64,000 bases of DNA from Clavibacter michiganensis (GTDB lineage: Bacteria; Actinomycetota; Actinomycetes; Actinomycetales; Microbacteriaceae): assembly GCF_016907085.1 (NCBI RefSeq), contig NZ_JAFBBJ010000001.1, positions 744,001 to 808,000 of the forward strand, given 5' to 3'. Under the pieces are notes generated by a model. It saw only the letters and a program-made list of their open reading frames with translations, was not told the DNA's origin and searched no databases. Made by a program: the position numbers and the translations under genes. Positions 44,668 to 54,505 of the stretch are shown piece by piece; position 1 is the first letter of the stretch; each line of letters opens with the position of its first letter.

Positions 44668-46476
44668 CTAGCTGCGCATCCACTTCCGGAGCTGGTCGAT
44701 GCGCTGCTGCAGCTGCGTCACGCTGCACTGGCCGACCGCCGGCCCGCCGCACACGCGGCGGAGCTCCGCGTGGACGAGCCCGTGCGGCTCGCCGTGCAGC
44801 TTCGCGCGCATCCCGACGAGGCTGTTGAGGAGCTGTCGCTGCTCCTTGAGCGTGCGGTACAGCGGGATGTCGTCGGGATCCTTCGGGGCGCCGCTCTCGG
44901 CCTGCTTCCGCTCGCGCTCGCTCGCGTGCTTGGACTGCCGGTGCTGCCGCTGGGCGAGCAGCTCGCGCACCTGCTCGGGCTCGAGGATGCCGGGGAGCCC
45001 GATGAACTCCTCCTCCTCGAGGCTGCCGACGTCGGCCATCTGCCCGAACTCGGCGCCGTCGAAGAGCACCTTGTCGAACGTGGCCTCGGATCCCATCGCC
45101 TCGAACGAGAACTCGCTGAGGAGGGAGTCGGACCCCTTCTCGCTGCGGTTCGCCTCGCCCATCATGGCGTCCTCGGGGTTGTAGAGGTCGCCCTCCTTCG
45201 AGGAGTCGCGGTCGAGCGCGTGGTCGCGCTGGCGCTCGAGCTCGTTGGCGAGCACGAGGAGGTTGGGCACGCTCGGCAGGAAGATCGACGCCGTCTCGCC
45301 GCGGCGGCGCGCCCGCACGAAGCGGCCGATGGCCTGCGCGAAGAACAGGGGGGTGGACGCGCTCGTGGCGTACACGCCGACGGCGAGCCGCGGCACGTCG
45401 ACGCCCTCGGAGACCATGCGCACCGCGACCATCCAGCGCGAGGTGCCGGCGGAGAAGCGGTCGATGTTGGCGCTCGCCTCGACGTCGTCGGAGAGCACGA
45501 GCGTGACGGGCTGCCCGCTGATCCGCTGCAGGATCGCCGCGTAGGCCCGGGCGGTCGTGTGGTCGGTCGCGATGACGAGGCCGCCGGCATCGGGGATGGA
45601 CTGCCGCACCTCGCTGAGGCGCCGGTCGGCGGCGGCGAGCACCTGCGGGATCCACTCGCCGTCGGGCGCGAGCGCGGTGCGCCACGCCTGCGACGTGATG
45701 TCCTTCGTGTTGCCCTCGGCGAGCTGGGCCTCCATCTCGTCGCCCATCTTGTTCCGCCAGCGCATGCTGCCGGCGTAGGCGAGGAAGATGACGGGCCGCA
45801 CGACGCCGTCGGCGAGCGCGCGGCCGTAGCCGTAGTCGTAGTCGGTCTGCGAGAGGCGGACGCCGCGGTGGTCGCGGAGATAGCTCACGAACGGGATGGG
45901 CGCCGTGTCGGAGCGGAAGGGCGTCCCCGTGAGCGAGAGGCGGCGGGTGGCGCGCTCGAAGGCCTCGCGGATCGCGTCGCCCCAGCTGAGCGCGTCGCCG
46001 CCGTGGTGGACCTCGTCGAGGATCACGAGGGTGCGGCTCGACTCGGTCATGGTCTTGTGCAGGTAGGGGTTCGCGGCGACCTGCGCGTACGTGACGGCGG
46101 CGCCGTGGTAGTGCCGGCCGAGCGCGCCGGACGCGTTGCTGTACATGGGGTCGAGGCGGACGCCCGCGCGCGCCGCCGCGTCGGCCCACTGCTTCTTGAG
46201 GTGCTCGGTGGGCGCGACGACGGTGACCTTGTCGACGGTCTTGCGGTGCAGCAGCTCGGAGGCGAGGCGGAGCGCGAACGTGGTCTTGCCGGCGCCCGGC
46301 GTCGCGTTGGCGAGGAAGTCGCGCGGCTCGTTCTCGAAGTACGCGGTGAGGGCCTCTTCCTGCCAGGCCCGCAGCTTGCTGACGGTGCCCCAGGCGGCGC
46401 GCTCCGGGAAGGCCGGCGAGAGGTGCTCGGCCGCGGCGGATCCGACGTGCGGTGGAGGGGTCGGCATGGTGCTCAC
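44668..46476 (-). CDS. DEAD/DEAH-box helicase (SSL2/XPB-like)
   Basis: 602-residue superfamily 2 helicase. The Q-like region is RAWQEEALTAYF, Walker A is ATPGAGKTTFAL, the DEVH box is ILDEVHHG, motif III is SLTGTPFRS and motif VI is QAIGRFVRARR. It resembles the SSL2/XPB branch common in actinobacteria. The C-terminus carries a cysteine pair (RRVCGGPAVGQCSV), possibly metal-binding. The ATG lies at 46476. The DNA or RNA substrate is unknown. Confidence 0.93.
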   Translation of the reverse strand: MSTMPTPPPHVGSAAAEHLSPAFPERAAWGTVSKLRAWQEEALTAYFENEPRDFLANATPGAGKTTFALRLASELLHRKTVDKVTVVAPTEHLKKQWADAAARAGVRLDPMYSNASGALGRHYHGAAVTYAQVAANPYLHKTMTESSRTLVILDEVHHGGDALSWGDAIREAFERATRRLSLTGTPFRSDTAPIPFVSYLRDHRGVRLSQTDYDYGYGRALADGVVRPVIFLAYAGSMRWRNKMGDEMEAQLAEGNTKDITSQAWRTALAPDGEWIPQVLAAADRRLSEVRQSIPDAGGLVIATDHTTARAYAAILQRISGQPVTLVLSDDVEASANIDRFSAGTSRWMVAVRMVSEGVDVPRLAVGVYATSASTPLFFAQAIGRFVRARRRGETASIFLPSVPNLLVLANELERQRDHALDRDSSKEGDLYNPEDAMMGEANRSEKGSDSLLSEFSFEAMGSEATFDKVLFDGAEFGQMADVGSLEEEEFIGLPGILEPEQVRELLAQRQHRQSKHASERERKQAESGAPKDPDDIPLYRTLKEQRQLLNSLVGMRAKLHGEPHGLVHAELRRVCGGPAVGQCSVTQLQQRIDQLRKWMRS

Positions 46477-46675
46477 TCGACCTCACGATACCCGCCTGCG
46501 GGATCGCTCCCGTCGATCGCGGAGGCGTCCGTGCGGTGCGCGGCGGGCGGATCCGCGTGGCCCACGGCCTCGGATCGGCGGCGCGGGACGCGGGCGGATC
46601 CGGGGCTCCGTGACGGTCCGGGCGCGTCGCGCCGGTGGCCGCCCGACCGGCTCCCCCGGACCGTCCGGGCGGCGC

Positions 46676-47866
46676 TCAGGACGAGCGCGGCACCGGACCG
46701 AGCAGAGTGGTCGCGATGGTCTCCGCGGCCTGCCGGTCGCTCGACGGGTGGAAGCCGCCGGCGAGCACGTCGCGGTACAGGCGGCCGAGCTCGTCGCCCG
46801 TGCGGAGGGATCCCCCGCCCGCGACGGCGACCGCCCGCTGCACGACCTCGGCCGCCGTGCGCGTCGACCGGACCTTGGCGCCGACGAGGAGGGACGCCCA
46901 GCGGTCGCCGTGGTCGACGCCGCGGTCGACGTCGTCCGCGAGCGCCGTGAGCTGCGGGAGGAGCGCGTCCTGCGCGAGCGCGGCCTCGGCGACGAGGTGG
47001 CGGATCCCGGGGTCCGCGGCGAGCGCGGCGCCGCCGGCCGCGCGCGAGGTGCGGCGGAGCGCGGACGCGACGGCGAGGTCGAGCGCGCGCTGCCCGATCC
47101 CGGCGTAGACGGCGGCGATGAGCAGCTCGAACGCCTGCAGGACGGCGAGCGCGAACGGGTCGTCGCGACGGCCGTGCTCGCGGCGGCGGACCACGTCGGC
47201 GGGCTCCGCGCGCACGTCGCGGAGGATCACCGTGTGGCTCTGCGTCGCCCGCATGCCGAGCGTGTCCCAGTCGGGCACGATCTCGAGGCCGGGCGCGTCG
47301 CGCGGCACGAAGGCGTGCACGAGGAGCGGCCGCTCCGGATCCGTGTCGTCGCGCCCGAAGAGCCCGAGCCGGGTCCAGGCGGGCGCCATGCTCGACGTCG
47401 ACTTGGTCCCCGTGAACCGGTACCCGCCGTCGGCGTCGGGCTCGGCCCGGGTGAGCGCGTCGGCGAGCGCCTGGTCGTTGCCGGGCTCGCTGATCGCGAA
47501 CGCCAGCAGCTCGTCGCGGCCCGCGTCCTCGAGCACGCCGCGGAGGGAGTCGTCGCCGTGGCCGGCGAGGATCCGGGCGACGGCCGTCCAGACGAGGTGC
47601 ATCCCCACGCCGAGCGCCGTCGCGGGCGCCGCCTGCGCGAGGAGGTGCTGCGCGCGCACGGCGTCGGCGAGGGAGGCCCCTGACCCCCCGAGGTCGTGCG
47701 GCACGAGGAGTCGGAGGTGGCCGGCGTCGCGGAGCTCGTCGAGGTCCTCGGCGAAGAACGCGTTGCGGGCGTCGTACCCGGGGGCGCGGGAGCGGATCCG
47801 GTCGAGGAGCGCGTCGTCGAGGTGCGCGAGCGGATCGAGCGGGTCGGCCGGGGCGGCGGGCGTCAT
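46676..47866 (-). CDS. Acyl-CoA dehydrogenase-like flavoprotein
   Basis: 396-residue acyl-CoA dehydrogenase fold protein. FAISEPGNDQALAD and FTGTKSTSSMAPAWT are in the FAD and substrate regions. The C-terminal GDELGRLYRDVLAGGFHPSSD resembles the YdbM/DszC-type branch, which includes flavin-dependent oxygenases, so it may not be a true beta-oxidation enzyme. The ATG at 47866 has GGGAGGA upstream. It is 52 bp downstream of the CatE-like dioxygenase on the same strand, so it probably belongs to that operon. Confidence 0.85.
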   Translation of the reverse strand: MTPAAPADPLDPLAHLDDALLDRIRSRAPGYDARNAFFAEDLDELRDAGHLRLLVPHDLGGSGASLADAVRAQHLLAQAAPATALGVGMHLVWTAVARILAGHGDDSLRGVLEDAGRDELLAFAISEPGNDQALADALTRAEPDADGGYRFTGTKSTSSMAPAWTRLGLFGRDDTDPERPLLVHAFVPRDAPGLEIVPDWDTLGMRATQSHTVILRDVRAEPADVVRRREHGRRDDPFALAVLQAFELLIAAVYAGIGQRALDLAVASALRRTSRAAGGAALAADPGIRHLVAEAALAQDALLPQLTALADDVDRGVDHGDRWASLLVGAKVRSTRTAAEVVQRAVAVAGGGSLRTGDELGRLYRDVLAGGFHPSSDRQAAETIATTLLGPVPRSS

Positions 47867-47918
47867 GCGCCCATCCTCCCTCGTGCGCACATCGCCCGGC
47901 CCGCCTGACGCCGCGGGA

Positions 47919-48770
47919 TCAGGCGGCCGACAGCACCAGCGCGTTGCCCCAGGGATCCTCGAAGGCGAGAGCACGGCCGTCGTCGCGCGTGGCGACTCCC
48001 GCGGCCCGGAGGCGCGCGTCGACCGCCTCGACCTCGTCGCGCGTGGGCACCTCGATGCGCACGGTGCCGAGCCCGAGCGTCGCGGGACGGCGGCCGGCGC
48101 CGCGGCTGTTCCACGTGTTCATGGCCATGTGGTGGTGGTAGCCGCCCGCGGACACGAAGATCGCGGATCCGTGCCATCCCGCGACGAGCTCGAAGCCGAG
48201 CGTGTCGACGTAGAACGCTCCCGCGGTCTCCGTGTCGCCCACCTGGAGGTGCACGTGCCCGATGCCCGCCGCCTCGGAGGCCGCGTCGCCGACCGGCGCG
48301 AGCTCGTCGCGGAGGAACGCGTTCGGGTCGAGCCGCAGGCTGTCCATGACGACCCGCCCGTCCTGCCAGGTCCACTCGTCGCGCGGGCGGTCGGTGTAGA
48401 GCTCCACGCCGTTGCCCTCGGGGTCGGTGAAGTAGAACGCGCGGCTCACGAGGTGGTCGGCGCTGCCGGTGAAGGTGCCGGGCGCGCGCCGCGCGAGCGA
48501 GGCCACGGAGCGAGCGAGCGCGGCGGGCTCGTCGAAGAGCACGGCCGTGTGGAAGAGGCCGGCGTTCCCGGGGCTCGGGAGGTCGAGTCCGCGTGCGGGC
48601 TCGAGGACCACCGCGGGCACTCCCCCGCGCCCGAGCGTCGCGGACTCCGTCCCCTCGTCCAGCTGCTCGAGGCCGACGGCGTCGCGGTAGTAGGCGGTCA
48701 TCCGGTCGAGGTCGCCGACCAGCAGGGTCACGGGACCCATGGTCGTGTCGGCGGAGAGCAGGTCGGGCAT
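47919..48770 (-). CDS. VOC family ring-cleaving dioxygenase, CatE-like
   Basis: 283-residue protein of two vicinal-oxygen-chelate modules. Metal-ligand candidates are the His in GLFHTAVLF, the His in GIGHVHLQVGD and the Glu in GNGVELYTDR. The pattern matches the catechol-2,3-dioxygenase CatE/glyoxalase group. The ATG at 48770 has GAGGA about 8 nt upstream, and a 20-bp dyad stands 30 bp before it (48800-48819). In Bacillus CatE pairs with the DoxX protein CatD for quinone and catechol detoxification. Confidence 0.9.
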   Translation of the reverse strand: MPDLLSADTTMGPVTLLVGDLDRMTAYYRDAVGLEQLDEGTESATLGRGGVPAVVLEPARGLDLPSPGNAGLFHTAVLFDEPAALARSVASLARRAPGTFTGSADHLVSRAFYFTDPEGNGVELYTDRPRDEWTWQDGRVVMDSLRLDPNAFLRDELAPVGDAASEAAGIGHVHLQVGDTETAGAFYVDTLGFELVAGWHGSAIFVSAGGYHHHMAMNTWNSRGAGRRPATLGLGTVRIEVPTRDEVEAVDARLRAAGVATRDDGRALAFEDPWGNALVLSAA

Positions 48771-48799
48771 GGGTCCTCGTTCCTCGGTGGTGCATCCAG

Positions 48800-48819
48800 T
48801 TGCTTGAATGCTCAACCAA
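48800..48819. promoter_or_regulatory. Operator-like dyad upstream of the CatE-like gene
   Basis: TTGCTTGAATGCTCAACCAA: the 8-nt arms TTGCTTGA and TCAACCAA differ from perfect symmetry at one position. It lies 30 bp before the start codon, where a repressor would block transcription. It matches the DoxX-upstream dyad (16107-16126, minus strand) at 15 of 20 positions. Confidence 0.5.
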
Positions 48820-48895
48820 TGGATCCGCGCCGGCATTCCCGAGGGCCGCGCGAGGGCGTTCCTATGATGGGAGCGACCCACCCGGAAGGACCCGC

Positions 48896-49687
48896 ATGAC
48901 CCAGCCCCACCCCTGGCGCCGCTACGTCGCCCTCGGCGACTCCTTCACGGAGGGCATCGGCGATCCCGAGCCGGGGAGCCCCGGCGGGCACCGCGGCTGG
49001 GCCGACCGGGTGGCGGAGGTGCTGGCCGACCAGGTCGACGGCTTCTCCTACGCCAACCTCGCGATCCGCGGCCGTCTCCTCGGGCAGATCGCGGACGAGC
49101 AGGTCGAGCCCGCGCTCGCGCTGCACCCCGACCTCGTCTCGCTCTCGGCGGGCGGCAACGACATCCTCCGGCCCGGCGCCGATCCCGACCGCCTGGCGGA
49201 GCGCCTCGACGCCATGGTCGCCCGGCTCTCCTCCGAGGGCGCGACCGTGGTGCTCTTCACGGGCACGGACGTCAAGTTCTCCCCCGTGTTCGGGCGCCTC
49301 CGCGGCAAGGTCGCGATCTACAACGAGGACATCCGCGCGGTCGCCGCCCGGCACGACTGCATCGTGGCCGACCAGTGGTCGCTCACCGAGATCCAGGATC
49401 CGCGCATGTGGGACGTCGACCGGCTGCACCTCGCGCCGCTCGGGCACCACACCGTCGCACGCATGGTGCTGCAGGCGCTCGCCGTGGAGAACGACCTCGA
49501 GCCCCTCAAGCCCGAGCCGCTGCCGCCGCGCACCTGGAGCCAGGCGCGCGCGGGCGACATCGACTGGGCGCGCTCGTACTTCGTGCCGTGGGTGCTGCGA
49601 CGCCTCCGCCACCAGTCCTCGGGCGACGGGCGGACGGCCAAGCGGCCGGACGCGTCGCCGTGGACGCGGGTCGACGCCGGGAGCTGA
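48896..49687 (+). CDS. SGNH/GDSL hydrolase family protein
   Basis: 263-residue esterase-type protein. Block I is VALGDSFTEG with the nucleophile Ser. Block III is SLSAGGNDI, and block V, DRLHLAPLGHH, gives the catalytic Asp and His. There is no signal peptide. GGAAGGA precedes the ATG at 48896. It is divergent from the CatE-like gene and shares its 125-bp intergenic region. The substrate is unknown. Confidence 0.92.
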   Translation: MTQPHPWRRYVALGDSFTEGIGDPEPGSPGGHRGWADRVAEVLADQVDGFSYANLAIRGRLLGQIADEQVEPALALHPDLVSLSAGGNDILRPGADPDRLAERLDAMVARLSSEGATVVLFTGTDVKFSPVFGRLRGKVAIYNEDIRAVAARHDCIVADQWSLTEIQDPRMWDVDRLHLAPLGHHTVARMVLQALAVENDLEPLKPEPLPPRTWSQARAGDIDWARSYFVPWVLRRLRHQSSGDGRTAKRPDASPWTRVDAGS

Positions 49688-49702
49688 CGGGCCGGCGGGG
49701 CC

Positions 49703-50917
49703 TCAGCCGAGCAGCTCGCCCGGGTTGCCGAGCCGCCACCAGCCGTCGGGCCCCGGGATCGCGCGGTCGAGCGCCAGCGGCACCCGCACGGTCTGCTGCC
49801 CGGCCGTGACCGTGGCCGCGCCGACCTCGGTGCCGGCGGCGGCCTCCCCGGATCCGGACGCCTCGACGGCCGTGGTGACGGGCGTGTCGCCCCAGACGAG
49901 CAGCGACTCGTCCTCGGTGGCGACGGCCTGCGCGGTCGCGCCCCACGCGGTCGTGTAGTCGGCGAACGGCTCCCCCGCCGTCGCCACCTGCACGACGTGC
50001 AGGTTCGCCGCGACCGTCGGCAGCAGCGCGGTCACCTGGCGGGCCAGCTCGGCGTGGTCCTGCGCCCCGAGCGTCACGCCGACGAGCGTCACGTCGCGGT
50101 CGCCCACCTTCGTGTCCACCGCCCAGAGCAGGCACTTGCCGGCCTGCTCCAGCGTGCCCGTCTTGATGCCGCGGAATCCGGGCACGCCCGCGAGCATGTT
50201 GCGGTTCTCCACGTTCCCCACGCCCGCCACGTCGGCGCTGCGCTGGTCGACGATGCCCGAGAGGACCGGGTCGGCGAGCACCATCTCGCCGATGCGGACG
50301 AGGTCGGACGTCGTGCTCACGGTCTCGGGCGAGAGCCCCATCGCGTCGGCGACGTGCGTGCCGGTCAGCCCCTGCTCCGCGAGCCAGGCGTTCGCGGCCG
50401 CGACGAAGGCGTCGTTCGAGCCGTACGCCCACACCCCGAGCGCCGCGGCGTAGTTGTTGGCGCTGGCGAGCAGCGCGCCCTCCAGGAGGTCGCGCTGCGA
50501 GAGGCTCGTGCCCGGCACCGCGGGCTCGACGATGCCGTCCTGCTTGAGGATCTCGCCGCGGAGCGCCTCGTCCTCGGCCGTGAAGGTGACCTGCGGCCCG
50601 TCCTCCCCGGGCGCGAGCGGCTTCGCCTTCAGCACGACGAGGGCCGTCACGGTCTTGGTGATGCTCGCCATCGGCCGGGGCGTCGGATCCTGGTCGTTCG
50701 TCGCGAGGACGCCGTCGAACCCGACTGCGCCGACGGCGGACACGCCCGCGGCCGGCCACGTCTCGGGCGTCGGGACGTTGACGACGGGCGACGGGGCGTC
50801 GACCTGCGCGACCGCGGCCGGCGGATCCGCCGTGAGGGTGACGGGGACGTACACGCCCGCCGAGACCAGGAGCGCCGCGGCGACGCCGGCCAGCGTGAGG
50901 CGGCGGGTGCGGCTCAC
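49703..50917 (-). CDS. D-alanyl-D-alanine carboxypeptidase (serine-type, S11)
   Basis: 404-residue secreted or membrane-anchored penicillin-binding protein that trims peptidoglycan stem peptides. An N-terminal hydrophobic segment (LAGVAAALLVSAGVYV) serves as signal or anchor. The motifs are SITK (S85, K88), SANN (S152-N154) and KTG (252-254). It starts at GTG 50917, overlapping the stop of the RNA methyltransferase gene (GTGA), an unusual partner for a cell-wall enzyme. Confidence 0.94.
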   Translation of the reverse strand: MSRTRRLTLAGVAAALLVSAGVYVPVTLTADPPAAVAQVDAPSPVVNVPTPETWPAAGVSAVGAVGFDGVLATNDQDPTPRPMASITKTVTALVVLKAKPLAPGEDGPQVTFTAEDEALRGEILKQDGIVEPAVPGTSLSQRDLLEGALLASANNYAAALGVWAYGSNDAFVAAANAWLAEQGLTGTHVADAMGLSPETVSTTSDLVRIGEMVLADPVLSGIVDQRSADVAGVGNVENRNMLAGVPGFRGIKTGTLEQAGKCLLWAVDTKVGDRDVTLVGVTLGAQDHAELARQVTALLPTVAANLHVVQVATAGEPFADYTTAWGATAQAVATEDESLLVWGDTPVTTAVEASGSGEAAAGTEVGAATVTAGQQTVRVPLALDRAIPGPDGWWRLGNPGELLG

Positions 50918-51723
50918 GCGGGGACCCGCAGCGCGTAGAGGGCGACGGCGCTCGCCGCGGCCACGTTGAGCGAGTCGACGCCGTGCAGCATGGGGATCAC
51001 GACCGTCGAGTCCGCGTGGCGGAGCGCGTGCCGGCTCAGGCCGTCGCCCTCGGTGCCGAGCACGAGCGCGATCCGCTCGGGCGGGTCCGCGGCGAAGGCG
51101 TCGAGCGTCACCGCGTCGTCCTCCAGCGCGAGCGCCGCGAGGTGGAAGCCGGCCTCGTGCAGGAGCGGCGCGGCCTCCGGCCACTCGGGGAGGCGCGTCC
51201 ACGGCACCTGCAGCACTGTGCCCATGCTGACGCGCACGCTCCTCCGGTAGAGCGGGTCGGCGCAGCGCGGGGTGATGAGCACGGCGTCGGCGCCGATGCC
51301 CGCGACGGCGCGGAAGATCGCCCCGACGTTCGTGTGGTCGACGATGTCCTCCAGCACGACGACCCGGCGCGCGTCCCGCAGGACGTCGGCGACCGCGGGC
51401 AGCGGCGGGCGGTGCATGGCGGCGAGCGCCCCGCGATGCAGGTTGTAGCCCGTGAGCCGCTCGAGCACGGCGGCCGCGCCCACGAACACGGGCACGTCGG
51501 GGAAGCCATCGAGGAGCGGCGCGACGTCGTCGAGCCACTGCTCCTGCACGAGGACCGAGCGCGGCACGTGCCCCGCGGCGAGCGCGCGGCCCATGACCTT
51601 GGTCGACTCGGCGATGTAGAGGCCGCCCGCGGGCTCGCTCACGCGACGGAGGGCCACGTCCGTGAGACGCGAGTAGTCCTCGAGGCCCGGCGAGGAGAGG
51701 TCCTCGATGCGGTGGATGTGCAC
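50914..51723 (-). CDS. TrmH/SpoU family RNA methyltransferase
   Basis: 269-residue SPOUT methyltransferase that ribose-methylates tRNA or rRNA. An N-terminal substrate-binding domain (LYIAESTKVMGRAL) is followed by the knot region with VVLEDIVDHTNVGAIFR, LVLGTEGDGLS and SLNVAAASAVALYAL (motifs 1-3). It starts at GTG 51723 with GAGAGGA upstream. The exact target nucleotide is not clear. Confidence 0.93.
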   Translation of the reverse strand: MHIHRIEDLSSPGLEDYSRLTDVALRRVSEPAGGLYIAESTKVMGRALAAGHVPRSVLVQEQWLDDVAPLLDGFPDVPVFVGAAAVLERLTGYNLHRGALAAMHRPPLPAVADVLRDARRVVVLEDIVDHTNVGAIFRAVAGIGADAVLITPRCADPLYRRSVRVSMGTVLQVPWTRLPEWPEAAPLLHEAGFHLAALALEDDAVTLDAFAADPPERIALVLGTEGDGLSRHALRHADSTVVIPMLHGVDSLNVAAASAVALYALRVPA

Positions 51724-51878
51724 GCCGGTCCTCTCTCGGTCCGCCTGCGAGGGGTGCGGAGCCAGTTCGCGCGGAGCCGTCGCGGGGATGCGCTGTCTAG
51801 ACTCGACAGGACAATGATGCCCTGCCCCGTCGCCGCCCGCCGACCGGGCCGGGCGCCAGCTCGGCACCGGGAGGCCCC

Positions 51879-52733
51879 ATGAGCACCGCTCTCCGTGACG
51901 ATCCCCGACCCCCCGCGGGGTCCACGATCGCCGAGGCGGTCGAGCTGATGCGCGGCCGCCGCACCGCCGTCCTCACGGGCGCCGGCCTCAGCACCGACTC
52001 GGGCATCCCCGACTACCGCGGCGAGGGCGCGCCGAAGCGCAACCCCATGACGTTCCAGCAGTTCCGCAGCGAGGGCGACGACTTCCGCCGCCGCTACTGG
52101 GCGGGCGGGCACCTCGGCTGGAAGGCCTTCAGCTCCGCGCGCCCCAACGACGGGCACCGGGCGCTCGCCGACCTCGAGGCCGCCGGCGTGGTGGGCGGTC
52201 TCGTCACGCAGAACGTCGACGGCCTGCACGAGCGCGCGGGATCACGTCGCGTCGTGGACCTGCACGGCTCGCTCGACCGCGTCCTCTGCCTCGACTGCGG
52301 CCAGGCCTACGCGCGCTCCGCGATCGCCGACCGCATTAGCGCCGAGAACCCGTGGCTCGACCAGCCCGACGCGGTCGAGCTCAACCCGGACGGCGACGCG
52401 CAGGTGCACGACGTCGACCGCTTCCGGATCCCCGTCTGCAGCGTCTGCGGCGGCATGCTCAAGCCCGACGTGGTGTTCTTCGGGGAGCTCGTGCCCACCG
52501 AGCGCTTCCGCGACGCGGGCGCCATCGTCTCGGACGCGGACGTGCTGCTCATCGCCGGGTCGTCCCTCGCGGTCAACTCCGGCATCCGCCTGCTCGAGAT
52601 CGCCCGGAGGAGCCGCATGCCGATCGTGATCCTCAACCGCGGCACCACCAAGGGCGACACCCGCGCCACCGTGCGGCTGGAGGGCGGCACGAGCGAGATC
52701 CTCCGGGCGATCGCGACGGAGCTCGCGTCATGA
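51879..52733 (+). CDS. Sir2 family NAD-dependent protein deacetylase
   Basis: 284-residue sirtuin. The NAD loop GAGLSTDSGIPDYRG and the catalytic His region TQNVDGLHERAG are intact. Zinc is held by two CxxC pairs (CLDCGQ and CSVCGG). AGSSLAVNSG completes the cofactor pocket. It removes acyl groups from lysines. Its stop overlaps the ATG of the phosphatase gene. A TAGACT-like box stands in the divergent gap near 51797. Confidence 0.94.
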   Translation: MSTALRDDPRPPAGSTIAEAVELMRGRRTAVLTGAGLSTDSGIPDYRGEGAPKRNPMTFQQFRSEGDDFRRRYWAGGHLGWKAFSSARPNDGHRALADLEAAGVVGGLVTQNVDGLHERAGSRRVVDLHGSLDRVLCLDCGQAYARSAIADRISAENPWLDQPDAVELNPDGDAQVHDVDRFRIPVCSVCGGMLKPDVVFFGELVPTERFRDAGAIVSDADVLLIAGSSLAVNSGIRLLEIARRSRMPIVILNRGTTKGDTRATVRLEGGTSEILRAIATELAS

Positions 52734-53365
52734 CGCGCATCGTGCTCGTGCGCCACGGCCGCACCGCGTGGAACGTGGAGCGGCGCGTGCAGGGTTCCAG
52801 CGACATCCCGCTCGACGACACCGGCCGCGCGCAGGCCGCCACCGCGGGCGCGCTGCTCGCCGCGGCGGTCGCCGGCGGCGCGGGCTGGGACGCGGTGCAC
52901 GCGAGCCCGCTGAGCCGCGCCTTCGAGACGGCGTCGATCATCGCCGAGCACCTCGCGCTCGGCGGCAGCCCCACGACGGGTCCGCTTCCGGAGCCCGCGC
53001 TGGCGGAGCGCCGCTACGGCCTCGCGGAGGGGCTCACCCACTCCGAGATCGAGGCGCGCTTCCCGGACAACGACGTGCCCGGCCGCGAGACCGTGGAGTC
53101 CGTCACCGAGCGCGCGGGAGCCGCGCTCCTGCGCCTGGCGGAGCGGCACCCCGGCGGGTCGATCATCGCCGTGTCGCACGGCGGCGTCATCGCGGCGCTC
53201 GCCCGCAGCCTCGACGCGTCCCTCGGCAGCCGTCCGGGGCCCATGATCGAGAACGGCTCCGCCCACACGTTCGGCGTGGTCGACGGGGAGCTGTCGCTGC
53301 TGCGGTTCGGCGGCATCGCGGACCTCGGGGCGATCGTCGACCTGGATCCGGCGCGCCGGGCCTGA
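52730..53365 (+). CDS. Histidine phosphatase family protein
   Basis: 211-residue phosphoglycerate-mutase-like phosphatase. The phospho-His motif is LVRHGRTAWN (RHG), the second catalytic His is in VSHGGVIAAL, and AERRYGLAEG supplies the acidic residue. It may dephosphorylate a small metabolite. The ATG overlaps the sirtuin stop by 4 bp. Confidence 0.93.
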   Translation: MTRIVLVRHGRTAWNVERRVQGSSDIPLDDTGRAQAATAGALLAAAVAGGAGWDAVHASPLSRAFETASIIAEHLALGGSPTTGPLPEPALAERRYGLAEGLTHSEIEARFPDNDVPGRETVESVTERAGAALLRLAERHPGGSIIAVSHGGVIAALARSLDASLGSRPGPMIENGSAHTFGVVDGELSLLRFGGIADLGAIVDLDPARRA

Positions 53366-53410
53366 CCCGGGGCCCGCCCGCCGGCGGACCGGACGGCAGC
53401 CGCGCCGAGC

Positions 53411-54505
53411 TCAGGCCTCACGACGCCCCGTGCGCGCGACCTGCTCGAGGAGGTCGCCGAGCTCCCGGGCCGACCGGTCCCAGTCGTACTCGGCCGCGCG
53501 CGCGATGCACGCGGCGGAGCGTCGCCGCCACTCGTCCGGGTCCTCGAGCGCGCGCACGGCCGCGGCGAACCCCTCGGCGTCGTCCGAATCCACGTACACG
53601 GCCGCGTCTCCCCCGATCTCCCGGAAGATCGGGATGTCGCTCACCACCACGGGCAGGCCGACGCTCATGGCCTCGATCACGGGGATGCCGAAGCCCTCGT
53701 CGCGCGAGGCGGTCAGCAACGCGGTCGCGCGCCGGAGCGTCCCGGCGTACTCGTCGTCGCTGGCGCCGTCGCGGAACACGAGCCGGGCGCCGTCGGCGAT
53801 CGCCTCCAGCCGCTCGCGCTCGGCCGGCCCGACGCGGCTCATGAGGTGCAGCTCGTGGTCGGGCAGGTCGTCGGCCGCGCGCACGAGCGTCTCGACGTTC
53901 TTGTAGGGCATGTACGAGCCCATGTAGACGATGGTGCGCTCGGCGGGCGCGTCGCGCGGCCCGTCCGGGCGGCCGTCGGGCGCGGGCGCCAGCTCGGCGG
54001 CGTTCGGCACGACGACCACGGGACGCGTGGTCAGCCGGTGCGCGCGGATGAGGCCGCGCGTCGTCTCGCTGACCGTCACGATCGCGTCGGCGCGGTCGAG
54101 CAGCAGCCGCTGCGGCCACCACGCGAGGTGGAAGGCCCGCCAGAGGGCGCGCACGGGCGCGGGCAGGTCGCGCGGAGGTCGCCGGTGCCGGTAGTAGATG
54201 AGGTCGTGGAGCGTGAGCACGAGCGGGTACGTGCGTCCGCGCGATCCCATGGTCTGCATGGGGCTGTAGACCACGTCGGGTCGCATGCGCGAGACGCGAC
54301 GCGCGACCCAGGGCTCGCGGGGCCCGGTCGGCGAGCTGACCAGCTGCCACGGCAGGTCGGGCAGCAGCGCGAGCTGACGGTGGTCGCTGATGAGCATGGT
54401 CACGTCGAAGCGCGCGCCGAGCCGGGCGACGAGCTCGGCGCCGTAGCGGCTGATCCCGTCGTGCCGGCCGATGCGCGTGTACCTGCAGTCGAAGACGAGC
54501 CTCAC
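53411..54505 (-). CDS. Glycosyltransferase family 4
   Basis: 364-residue GT-B retaining glycosyltransferase. An N-terminal acceptor domain (VFDCRYTRIGRHDGISRYGAEL) precedes the C-terminal donor domain with VYMGSYMPYKNVETLV, SRDEGFGIPVIEAMSVGLPVV (the E-x7-E motif), and VVVPNAAE. The donor is a nucleotide or lipid sugar and is not known. It starts at GTG 54505, overlapping the hydrolase stop. A role in cell-surface glycan synthesis is a general inference. Confidence 0.93.
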   Translation of the reverse strand: MRLVFDCRYTRIGRHDGISRYGAELVARLGARFDVTMLISDHRQLALLPDLPWQLVSSPTGPREPWVARRVSRMRPDVVYSPMQTMGSRGRTYPLVLTLHDLIYYRHRRPPRDLPAPVRALWRAFHLAWWPQRLLLDRADAIVTVSETTRGLIRAHRLTTRPVVVVPNAAELAPAPDGRPDGPRDAPAERTIVYMGSYMPYKNVETLVRAADDLPDHELHLMSRVGPAERERLEAIADGARLVFRDGASDDEYAGTLRRATALLTASRDEGFGIPVIEAMSVGLPVVVSDIPIFREIGGDAAVYVDSDDAEGFAAAVRALEDPDEWRRRSAACIARAAEYDWDRSARELGDLLEQVARTGRREA